From: Novosphingobium sp. UBA1948
GTDB lineage: Bacteria; Pseudomonadota; Alphaproteobacteria; Sphingomonadales; Sphingomonadaceae
Assembly: GCA_002336765.1 (NCBI GenBank)
Contig: DDES01000203.1
Coordinates: 220 to 10,412, forward strand
Direction of reading: 5' to 3'
DNA length: 10,193 nucleotides
The notes under the pieces are model-generated. The model did no database searches and was not told the DNA's origin. It saw only the letters and a program-made list of their open reading frames with translations. Below, in pieces: positions 1 through 6,075 of this stretch. Every line of letters starts with the position of its first letter. Positions within the stretch are counted from its first letter, which is position 1. A program made the position numbers and the translations under genes.

Positions 1-284
1 TCGAGCGTATCCACCGCTCGAACCTCGTCGGCATGGGCGTGCTGCCGCTGCAGTTCAAGGATGGCGACACGCGCGCTTCGCTGGGTCTGACCGGCGACGA
101 CAGCTTCACCATTCTGGGTGTTGCCAGCCTGAAGCCGCGTCAGGATGTGACCGTCGAAGTCACCCGCAAGGATGGCTCGAAGTTCACCTTCACCGCGCTG
201 TGCCGCATCGATACCGCCAACGAAATCGAGTATTTCAACAATGGCGGCATCCTGCAGTACGTGCTGCGCAAGCTGGCTGCTTAA
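1..284 (+). CDS. acnA: Aconitate hydratase, C-terminal end (5'-partial)
   Basis: This is the end of aconitase, the [4Fe-4S] enzyme that converts citrate to isocitrate through cis-aconitate in the cytoplasmic TCA cycle. The in-frame codons begin at base 3 and run 93 residues to a TAA at 282-284. The visible part opens with ERIHRSNLVGMGVLPLQF, the conserved swivel-domain segment of the AcnA/IRP1 branch; its Arg-Ser-Asn stretch lies in the substrate-binding region of the family. It closes with the typical tail IEYFNNGGILQYVLRKL. The iron-sulfur cysteines lie upstream of the window. The ATG at base 33 is internal to the gene and is not its start. A strong intrinsic terminator follows 25 bases after the stop, so this gene is the end of its own transcript. 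The family assignment is secure; only completeness is unknown. Confidence 0.96.
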   Translation, partial: ERIHRSNLVGMGVLPLQFKDGDTRASLGLTGDDSFTILGVASLKPRQDVTVEVTRKDGSKFTFTALCRIDTANEIEYFNNGGILQYVLRKLAA

Positions 285-308
285 TAACAGTCAGGCTTAT
301 CGCCAGAC

Positions 309-342
309 AAAGGGGGCGGTCCTTCGCGGGGCCGCCCTTTTT
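309..342 (+). terminator. Rho-independent terminator after acnA
   Basis: GGGCGG at 314-319 pairs with CCGCCC at 332-337. The stem extends outward through G-U and A-U pairs (309-313 with 338-342) and inward through TCC/GGG (320-322 with 329-331), leaving a TTCGCG loop. Five T residues at 338-342 follow the GC stem. It begins 25 bases after the acnA stop and separates that gene from the deacylase-racemase unit. Confidence 0.9.
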
Positions 343-425
343 GCTTGAGCGGCATACGCGAAAAAACGGCTTGGATTTTGGTCGCTTGTGGCGTTCATTG
401 CCTGCTCGGAACCAAGGGGGGCAGG

Positions 426-1946
426 ATGCGACGGATTGCTGGTGGATGGCTGATCGGGGCACTGGCGATGCTGCCCGCGCAAGTCTCGGCCTCCGTGCTG
501 ATCACGGGCGCTGTGGTCTACGACGGATCGGGCGCCGCGCCGCGCAAGACCTCCGTCCGCGTTGAGGGCGACAGGATCCTTGCCATCGGCGCGCTGCGCC
601 CGCGCAAGGGCGAGACCGAAATCAAAGCGCATGGCCTCGCGCTGGCTCCCGGCTTTATCGACGAACATAGCCACCACGATCGCGGCAATTATGCCGACCG
701 CGCCATGCCGCCGCTGCTGGCGCAGGGCGTCACCACCATCGTCATCGGGCAGGATGGCGAGAGCGACGCGCCGCTGGCCAAACTGGCCGGGGATTTCACC
801 AAGCGGCCTGCCTCCATCAATGTCGCCACCTACACCGGCCACGGCTTCCTGCGCTCGGCGGTGATGGGCAAGGATTACAAGCGCGTTGCCACGCCCGCCG
901 AAGTGGCCGCGATGCAAAAGCTGCTGGACGCCGATATGAAGGCGGGATCGCTCGGCCTGTCCACCGGCCTTGAATATGATCCGGGCATCTATTCCGCCAA
1001 CAGCGAGTTGCTGGCGCTCACCCGCACGGCGGCGGCCAGCGGCGGGCGCTATATCAGCCATATGCGCAACGAGGATTCTACCTTCGACGCGGCGCTCGAC
1101 GAATTGCTCGATCTGGGCCGCAAGACCGGCATTCCCGTGCAGGTGAGCCATATCAAGCTGGGCATGGTGGATCGCTGGGGCGATGCGCCCAAGGTGATCG
1201 CCAAGCTGGAAGCGGCGCGGCGCGCTGGCATCAAGGTGACGGCAGATGTCTATCCTTACGAATATTGGCAATCGACGCTGACAGTGCTGTTCCCCAAGCG
1301 CGATTTCACCGACATCGAGGCGGCGCGCTATGCCCTCACCCATTACACCACGCCGGCCGGGATGCGGCTGGGCTTCTATGCGCCCAACCCCGCCTATGTC
1401 GGCAAGACCATCGCCGATATCGCCGCCGAACGGAAGGAGGAGCCCGCCGCCACCTATCTCTGGCTGATCCAGACCGCCGAGGCATGGAAGGCCAGCCATC
1501 CGGCGGGTGAGCGGGCGGAAGCCGTGATCGGCACCGCCATGTCCACCAAGGATGTGGGCGATTTCATCGCGTGGAAATATTCCAGCATCTGCTCGGACGG
1601 CATGATCGGATCGCGTCATCCGCGCGGCTTCGGCGCCTTTGCCAAGGTGCTGCGCACCTATGTCCGCGAGGAGCATCGCCTGACTCTGGCCGAGGCGGTG
1701 CGCAAGATGAGCGCGCAGGCGGCGGCCAATGTGGGTATCGCGGGGCGCGGAATGATCCGCGCGGGCTACAAGGCCGATCTGGTGCTGTTCGATCCCGATC
1801 GCATCGCCGACCATGCCACGGTCGAAAACCCCGCCGCGCTGGCCGAAGGCGTGGAAACGGTGCTGGTGAACGGACAGGTGGTGTGGAACCACGGCAAGCC
1901 GACGGGCACCTATGCGGGTCGCTTCCTGAAACGCGGTATCTCGTGA
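426..1946 (+). CDS. Exported N-acyl-D-amino-acid deacylase (D-aminoacylase family amidohydrolase)
   Basis: This predicted zinc amidohydrolase cleaves N-acyl-D-amino acids to a D-amino acid and a carboxylate. At 506 residues it has the family's usual length. Residues 1-22 form a signal peptide (MRR, a hydrophobic core, then a likely cut after VSA), so the enzyme should act in the periplasm. Family landmarks are the HSHHD metal-binding segment (H81, H83), GLSTGLEYDPG (178-187), SHMRNED (211-217), VSHIK (240-244, H242), DVYPY (274-278) and SDGMIGSRHPRGFG (390-403), which carries the likely catalytic Asp391. The usual GNCG motif reads GQDG here, with D110 where Cys is expected. The ATG at 426 was chosen because it has a purine-rich AAGGGGGG ribosome site at 414-421 and begins the signal peptide; the frame also opens earlier at a TTG inside the terminator tail. 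The stop overlaps the racemase start by 4 nt. The exact acyl and amino-acid preference cannot be read from sequence. Confidence 0.85.
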   Translation: MRRIAGGWLIGALAMLPAQVSASVLITGAVVYDGSGAAPRKTSVRVEGDRILAIGALRPRKGETEIKAHGLALAPGFIDEHSHHDRGNYADRAMPPLLAQGVTTIVIGQDGESDAPLAKLAGDFTKRPASINVATYTGHGFLRSAVMGKDYKRVATPAEVAAMQKLLDADMKAGSLGLSTGLEYDPGIYSANSELLALTRTAAASGGRYISHMRNEDSTFDAALDELLDLGRKTGIPVQVSHIKLGMVDRWGDAPKVIAKLEAARRAGIKVTADVYPYEYWQSTLTVLFPKRDFTDIEAARYALTHYTTPAGMRLGFYAPNPAYVGKTIADIAAERKEEPAATYLWLIQTAEAWKASHPAGERAEAVIGTAMSTKDVGDFIAWKYSSICSDGMIGSRHPRGFGAFAKVLRTYVREEHRLTLAEAVRKMSAQAAANVGIAGRGMIRAGYKADLVLFDPDRIADHATVENPAALAEGVETVLVNGQVVWNHGKPTGTYAGRFLKRGIS

Positions 1947-3211
1947 AGCGGCGCGAATTGCTGACGGGCGTGCTGGCGCTCGCGGGCGGGCGGATGCTAT
2001 GGGCAGAGCAGGCTGGGGCGGCACCGGTGCTCTCGGCGCGCAATTTCGGGCTGACGGCGGCCAAAGCGGCGCGGCGCAACGGCTGGATCGAGGTTGATGC
2101 CAAGGCTTTCGAGACCAATGTCGCCGCTGTGCGGCGGATCATCGGCCCCGCGCGGCTGTGCGCGGTGATGAAGGCGGATGCCTATGGCAATGGTATCGCG
2201 CTACTGATCCCCTCGGTGATCCGGCTGGGCATCCGCGATGTCGCCTTCACCGCCAATGACGAGGCGCGGGTGGCGCGGGCGCTGGGCTACAAGGGTCGCC
2301 TGATCCGCATCCGCAGCGCCACGCCGGAAGAAATGGAAGACGCCCTGCCCTTTGGCGTCGAGGAGATGCTGGGCAATCCGGAGGCCGCGGCAAGGCTGGC
2401 GCGGATGACCCACGGACGCCCGGCCCGCGTCCATCTGGCGCTCAACGCAGGCGGGATGAGCCGCAACGGGGTCGAGCTTTCCACCGCCTACGGTAAAGCC
2501 GACATGCGCGCGATCCTGTCGCACCGGAGCCTCAAGGTGGTGGGTGCGATGACGCATTATCCCAGCGAGGAAGCCGAGGACATTCTCGCCCAACTCGCCC
2601 GTTTCCATCAGGATGTGGCGTGGCTGGCGGGGGAAGGCATCAATCCCGCGCAGATCACCCGCCACACCGCCAACACCTTTGCCACGCTCACCCATGCCGC
2701 TACGCGGCTCGATATGGTGCGCGTGGGCGGGGCGATCTATGGCGATCCCGGATCGGTGCCCACCGATGCCTTTGCACTGGTGCCCAGCATCAAGTCGCGC
2801 GTGGCGGCGGTGAACCATTATCCGGCGGGGCAGACAGTGAATTACGACCGCACCTACCGGCTGGAACGCGAAAGCTGGCTGGCCAATATTCCGCTGGGCT
2901 ATTCCGACGGGATCCGTCGCGGTTTCAGCCATGCCAACCAGCCCGGGTTTCCCAAGGAAAGCGGCAATGCCACACAGGTGCTGATCGGCGGGCGGCGCTT
3001 CCCGCTGGTGGGGCGCGTCACGATGAACACGCTGATGGTGGATGTCACCGGCTGGCAAGACAAGGTACGGATCGACGACGAGGTCGTGCTGTTGGGCGCG
3101 CAAGGCGCCGAGCGCATCACGCAGGCGCAGTTTGAAGCCAACAGTGGCGCCTATGCGCCGGAAATGCTCGCCATGCTGGGCGGCACCCTGCCTCGCGTGC
3201 TCAAACCCTGA
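1943..3211 (+). CDS. Periplasmic broad-specificity amino-acid racemase, alanine racemase fold III
   Basis: A PLP enzyme of 422 residues that interconverts L- and D-amino acids. The Schiff-base lysine is K77 in AVMKADAYGNG. The catalytic tyrosine of the opposite face is Y301 in VNYDRTY. RVGGAIYG (260-267) is the conserved PLP-site strand. HLALNAGGMSRNG (164-176) and GRVTMNTLMVDV (357-368) look like the broad-specificity Bsr branch; ordinary Alr enzymes have forms such as GMGR and GRVCMDQ. The N-terminus, KRRELLTG followed by a hydrophobic stretch and a small-residue region near AGAA, resembles an export signal and possibly a twin-arginine one, matching the periplasmic location of known Bsr enzymes. 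The GTG start at 1943 makes a 4-nt GTGA overlap with the deacylase stop; the frame stays open far upstream inside the deacylase gene, so this start is chosen from the overlap and the signal sequence. A plain periplasmic alanine racemase is the main alternative. Confidence 0.87.
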   Translation: MKRRELLTGVLALAGGRMLWAEQAGAAPVLSARNFGLTAAKAARRNGWIEVDAKAFETNVAAVRRIIGPARLCAVMKADAYGNGIALLIPSVIRLGIRDVAFTANDEARVARALGYKGRLIRIRSATPEEMEDALPFGVEEMLGNPEAAARLARMTHGRPARVHLALNAGGMSRNGVELSTAYGKADMRAILSHRSLKVVGAMTHYPSEEAEDILAQLARFHQDVAWLAGEGINPAQITRHTANTFATLTHAATRLDMVRVGGAIYGDPGSVPTDAFALVPSIKSRVAAVNHYPAGQTVNYDRTYRLERESWLANIPLGYSDGIRRGFSHANQPGFPKESGNATQVLIGGRRFPLVGRVTMNTLMVDVTGWQDKVRIDDEVVLLGAQGAERITQAQFEANSGAYAPEMLAMLGGTLPRVLKP

Positions 3212-3222
3212 CCATCCTGCGG

Positions 3223-3280
3223 ATGACAGCGCCATGACAGGGCCACGCACTCCGTCATAAAGCCGAAGCCGAACCGTCAT
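3223..3280 (+). promoter_or_regulatory. Pho-box array upstream of plcP-agt (predicted PhoB binding)
   Basis: Two copies of ATGACAG lie at 3223-3229 and 3234-3240, separated by CGCC. Read on the minus strand this is CTGTCAT-GGCG-CTGTCAT, identical in both 7-bp units and in the 4-bp spacer length to the PhoB-box consensus. On the plus strand CCGTCAT occurs at 3252-3258 followed by AAAG, and again at 3274-3280. These are 22 bp apart, twice the 11-bp PhoB repeat, with a poor unit between them at 3263-3269. The last half-site ends 60 bp before the plcP ATG, a suitable activator position. I could not pick out a convincing -10 box. PhoB control is inferred from the match and from the function of the downstream genes. 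Confidence 0.72.
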
Positions 3281-3340
3281 GCCTGCGCAACCTCGCTGCT
3301 CCATGCGCGAAAGAGCGCAGGTGCAAACGGGGGCCGCAGC

Positions 3341-4219
3341 ATGTTGGCAAAAGACGCGATGATCGACACGCTGAAGGGTCTTGGCAGCCCGAGCGGCGCC
3401 ACCACGCCGCCGTGGCTGCTCACCCCCGAGCCGCGCGGTTTCCGCCCCAAGAAGCGTTATCGCACGGTCTGGATCTCGGACATCCACCTTGGCACGCGTG
3501 GCTGCAAGGCTTCAATGCTGGTCGATTTCCTGCGGTCTTTCGAAGCCGAGACGCTCTATCTGGTGGGTGATATCATCGATGGCTGGAATCTGAAAAAAGG
3601 CTGGTACTGGCCCGACGAGCATAATGAAGTGGTGCGTCGCGTCCTGAAAATGGCGCATCGCGGCACACGCGTTGTCTATGTCATCGGCAACCATGACGAA
3701 GTGCTGCGCGACTATGCCGGTTTCAGCTTCGGCGGCGTCGAACTGGTGCTGGAGGCCGAGCACACCACCGCTGATGGCAAAAAGCTGCTGGTCACGCATG
3801 GCGATGCTTTCGATGGCGTGGTGCTCTGCGCGCGCTGGCTGGCGGTGTTGGGGGATACGGCCTACACGCTGCTGCTGCGCGCCAATGTGGCGTTCAACGC
3901 GGTGCGCAAACAGTTCAACCTGCCCTATTGGTCGCTGTCGGCCTATCTGAAGCGGCGGGTGAAGAATGCCGTGCAATTCGTCTGCAATTTCGAGGAAGCA
4001 CTGGGCCGGGCCGCCATCGAGCGCGGGTTTGACGGGGTGGTGAGCGGCCATATCCACTGCGCGGAAATCCGCCAGATCGGTCCTGTCACCTATTACAACG
4101 ACGGCGATTGGGTGGAAAGCTGCACCGCGCTGGCGGAGGATGCCGACGGCGTGATCTCGATCATCGACTGGAGCCGCCACAGCGCCGAGCACACCGCCGC
4201 GCTGGAAGCTGAAGCGTGA
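3341..4219 (+). CDS. plcP: PlcP-type phospholipase C, calcineurin-like metallophosphoesterase
   Basis: A 292-residue metallophosphoesterase. The metal-binding motifs are in the expected order: DIHLG (D47, H49), GDIIDGW (G76-W82, D77), GNHDE (116-120), THGD (152-155) and GHIH (236-239). The surrounding wording (WISDIHLGTRGCKA, YLVGDIIDGWNLKKGWYWP, FGGVE) fits the family often auto-labelled UDP-2,3-diacylglucosamine diphosphatase (LpxH-like). The same family includes Sinorhizobium PlcP, which removes phosphocholine and similar head groups from membrane phospholipids during phosphate starvation and leaves diacylglycerol. The next gene is a diacylglycerol-type glycosyltransferase overlapping by 4 nt, and a Pho-box array lies upstream; both favour PlcP over a lipid A role. 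I see no signal peptide or membrane segment, so it probably works at the inner face of the inner membrane. The ATG at 3341 is preferred for the GGGGG run at 3329-3333; an in-frame ATG at 3359 is less well placed. Confidence 0.85.
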   Translation: MLAKDAMIDTLKGLGSPSGATTPPWLLTPEPRGFRPKKRYRTVWISDIHLGTRGCKASMLVDFLRSFEAETLYLVGDIIDGWNLKKGWYWPDEHNEVVRRVLKMAHRGTRVVYVIGNHDEVLRDYAGFSFGGVELVLEAEHTTADGKKLLVTHGDAFDGVVLCARWLAVLGDTAYTLLLRANVAFNAVRKQFNLPYWSLSAYLKRRVKNAVQFVCNFEEALGRAAIERGFDGVVSGHIHCAEIRQIGPVTYYNDGDWVESCTALAEDADGVISIIDWSRHSAEHTAALEAEA

Positions 4220-5319
4220 GGATCGCCATCGCCACCGACGCGTGGTTCCCGCAAGTGAACGGTGTGGTCCGCACGCTGGCGGCCACGGTGGAGGAATTGC
4301 GGCGGCGCGGGCATGAGGTGGAGATCCTCTCGCCCGACCGTTTCCTGACGCTGCCCCTGCCGTTTTACCGCTCGCTGCGCGTGGCGGTGGCGCCGCGTAG
4401 CTCGGTACGGCGGATGCTCGACCGCTTTGCGCCCGAGATCGTGCATATCCCCACCGAGGGGCCAATCGGCTGGGCGGCACGCGGCTGGTGTCGCGCGCAA
4501 AACGTGCCCTTCACCACCGCCTTCCACACCCGCTTTCCCGATTATGCCGCCGTGCGCACGGGGCTGAAGCCGGACATGTTCTGGCCCTTTTTCGAGCGGT
4601 TTCACGCGGGCAGCGGGGCAGTTCTGGTGTCCACCGCCAGCCTTGAGGCGGAACTGGCGCAGCGCGGCTTTCACCCGATCCGCCGCTGGACGCGCGGCAT
4701 AGACAGCGCGGTGTTCCATCCCGATGGCGCTACCCATCCGGCGCTGGCCGATCTGCCGCGCCCGATCCTGCTCAATGTGGGGCGTGTGGCCTGCGAGAAG
4801 AATCTTGAAGCCTTTCTCGATCTGGAAACGCCCGGCACGAAAGTGGTGGTAGGCGACGGCCCCGCGCTGGCCTCGCTCAAGGCGCGCTATCCCGATGCGC
4901 ATTTTCTGGGCAGCCTCTCCGGCGAGGAACTGGCCAGCGCCTATCGCGCCGCCGATTGCTTTGTGTTCCCCAGTCTTACCGACACATTCGGGCTGGTGGT
5001 GATCGAGGCGCTGGCTTGCGGGGTGCCGGTGGCGGCCTATCCGGTGTCCGGCCCGCTCGACATTCTGGGGCGTGATGCGCGCGGCGAGAAGGGCGATGCT
5101 CCGGCACCGGTCGGCTGTCTCGATGATGATCTGGCCCGCGCGGTGGAGCAGGCACTCGGCGTCACCCGTGCCGATGCCGCCCGTTTTGCCCGCGCCTTCA
5201 CATGGGAAGCCGCCACCGACCAGTTCGAGGCCGCGATCCGCGACGCTGTGGCCGGTGGCAAGCCAGCCAGCCTGAAACACAGCGATCAGGCTCCGAGCCG
5301 CCTCAGCCGCGCATCATAG
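4216..5319 (+). CDS. agt: GT4 glycosyltransferase, Agt-type diacylglycerol glycosyltransferase
   Basis: A 367-residue retaining GT-B glycosyltransferase. The N-terminal acceptor domain begins MRIAIATDAWFPQVNGVVRT, with the glycine-containing loop typical of GT4. The C-terminal nucleotide-sugar domain has LNVGRVACEKN (186-196), VVGDGP (211-216) and SLTDTFGLVVIEALACG (253-269), where D256 and E264 occupy the ends of the E-x7-E-like motif. The TDTFGL wording is shared with SQD2, mannosyl- and glucosyl-diacylglycerol synthases. In alphaproteobacteria the gene next to plcP makes glucosyl- or glucuronosyl-diacylglycerol from the diacylglycerol released by PlcP. It should act at the cytoplasmic face of the inner membrane. 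The GTG start at 4216 overlaps the plcP TGA (GTGA) and begins the canonical first strand, so translation is probably coupled. The sugar donor cannot be decided from sequence; a phosphatidylinositol- or other lipid-directed GT4 is the alternative. Confidence 0.84.
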   Translation: MRIAIATDAWFPQVNGVVRTLAATVEELRRRGHEVEILSPDRFLTLPLPFYRSLRVAVAPRSSVRRMLDRFAPEIVHIPTEGPIGWAARGWCRAQNVPFTTAFHTRFPDYAAVRTGLKPDMFWPFFERFHAGSGAVLVSTASLEAELAQRGFHPIRRWTRGIDSAVFHPDGATHPALADLPRPILLNVGRVACEKNLEAFLDLETPGTKVVVGDGPALASLKARYPDAHFLGSLSGEELASAYRAADCFVFPSLTDTFGLVVIEALACGVPVAAYPVSGPLDILGRDARGEKGDAPAPVGCLDDDLARAVEQALGVTRADAARFARAFTWEAATDQFEAAIRDAVAGGKPASLKHSDQAPSRLSRAS

Positions 5320-5324
5320 GCGGC
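5297..5324 (+). other. Inverted repeat across the agt stop codon
   Basis: GCCGCCT at 5297-5303 pairs perfectly with AGGCGGC at 5318-5324 around a 14-nt loop, and the agt TAG (5317-5319) lies at the base of the 3' arm. No T tract follows, so this is not a standard intrinsic terminator. It may stabilise the 3' end of the plcP-agt message or be chance in GC-rich sequence. Confidence 0.3.
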
Positions 5325-5865
5325 GGTGCCGAACATCAGGACAAAGCTCTAAACATAGGATGGCCCCATCACCATCATCCGCCATGCCGAGTTGGAGACC
5401 CCCCCGGCAGGACGGCATAGGCGACGGCAAAAAGCCATAGGGACGTTGCGAAAGCTATTCATGCCATGCAGCGACCCTAGCCCGCGCCGACAGCAACGCA
5501 ACTATGCAAAGCGGCGCACATGCGTTACTGCCCTGCGCGTACTGCGGGGCAGGCTCATCGAATCCATACCGGCTGGCTCGCGCCGCGTCCAATTCGCTCT
5601 TGGCCGAAATGACCGCCCGCACCGCGCGCGTCAAAGGATCCATCGCGCTATGGAAGGCCTCGCCCATCGCATCCTCGGCCTCCGTCCTAACCAACATCCC
5701 CGACAGCGGTTTGTGGATTCCCGACCCGATCCCCCAAGATAGACCTCATCTGCCATCCTGTGCGGATGCATTTGTCCGGGCCTTTTGTGCCATCGCGTCC
5801 AAACTCGTGGCCATAGGTTGCGGCTGATATACGAGCCGTTCGGGTATCGTCTGTTCCTGCGCCGC
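5320..5865. other. Gene-poor convergence zone between agt and the LuxR remnant
   Basis: No intact gene is convincing here. The agt transcript (+) and queC transcript (-) converge on it. On the minus strand, in the same frame as the LuxR remnant, the reading continues past a stop at 5866-5868 through a stretch containing ERLVYQP and past a second stop near 5744. It then gives an 80-codon open stretch (5697 to 5455) with the protein-like segment TRAVRAVISAKSELDAARAS. Beyond that, in another frame, lies a hydrophobic run IAFATSLWLFAVAYAVLP near 5400-5457. This scattered minus-strand coding character suggests decay of an older gene or genes. No rRNA, tRNA, insertion-sequence ends or strong terminator were seen. 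Confidence 0.45.
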
Positions 5866-6045
5866 TCACGCTTTCAGCCGCGCATGGGCTTGTGCGGCAT
5901 CGGCGCGTATCGCAATCTGCTTGGATATGCGATGCAAGAGCACCTGTTCCATACATTCGCGCTGTTTAAGCGTCAGATCGTCGAAGCGGATTTCTTCCGG
6001 CATGAGATGCTCGCCCGCAAGGGACAGGCTTTTGCGTTTGGACAT
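5866..6045 (-). pseudogene. Truncated LuxR-type helix-turn-helix regulator
   Basis: An ATG at 6045 (or a GTG one codon earlier) opens a 59-codon frame ending in TGA at 5868-5866. Residues from DDLTLKQRECMEQVLLH onward match the first helices of a LuxR/GerE DNA-binding domain, normally written LTxRQREVLxLV followed by SKEIA; SKQIAIR is present here. The turn and recognition helix (normally GIS-HTV-QRL) are replaced by ADAAQAHARLKA and then a stop, so normal DNA contacts would be lost. After the stop the same frame holds ERLVYQP, similar to a segment downstream of the HTH in some sphingomonad LuxR proteins as I recall them. I read it as a decayed gene. A real 59-residue protein cannot be excluded. 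It begins about 30 bp after the queC stop on the same strand. Confidence 0.5.
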
Positions 6046-6075
6046 CACACGCCCGATTATAAAGGCAAAATCGGT

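Noticed and set aside
371..399. TTGGAT with a 17-bp spacer to TTCATT as a sigma-70 promoter for the deacylase
   Set aside because: Both boxes match the consensus poorly; a promoter must lie in 343-425, but this one cannot be supported.
297..2024. 575-codon open frame on the minus strand
   Set aside because: It is the antisense shadow of the deacylase: rich in Arg, His and Gly with no recognisable domain, while the plus strand carries clear family motifs.
3234..3258. ATGACAG and CCGTCAT as a terminator hairpin after the racemase
   Set aside because: Only five contiguous pairs with mismatches inward and no T tract; 11-bp phasing and tandem copies fit PhoB sites better.
2201..3487. 428-codon minus-strand frame over the racemase
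   Set aside because: Opposite-strand shadow of a gene with intact PLP and catalytic residues; it also runs across the Pho-box spacer.
3341..4219. Reading the phosphoesterase as lipid A enzyme LpxH
   Set aside because: Motif wording, overlap with a diacylglycerol-type glycosyltransferase and upstream Pho boxes fit PlcP better; it remains the fallback label.
4093..5280. 395-codon minus-strand frame over agt
   Set aside because: Low-complexity shadow; the plus-strand GT4 motifs explain the region.
5369..5386. CATCACCATCATC run resembling a histidine tag or repeat
   Set aside because: Too short and imperfect, and not in any supported reading frame.
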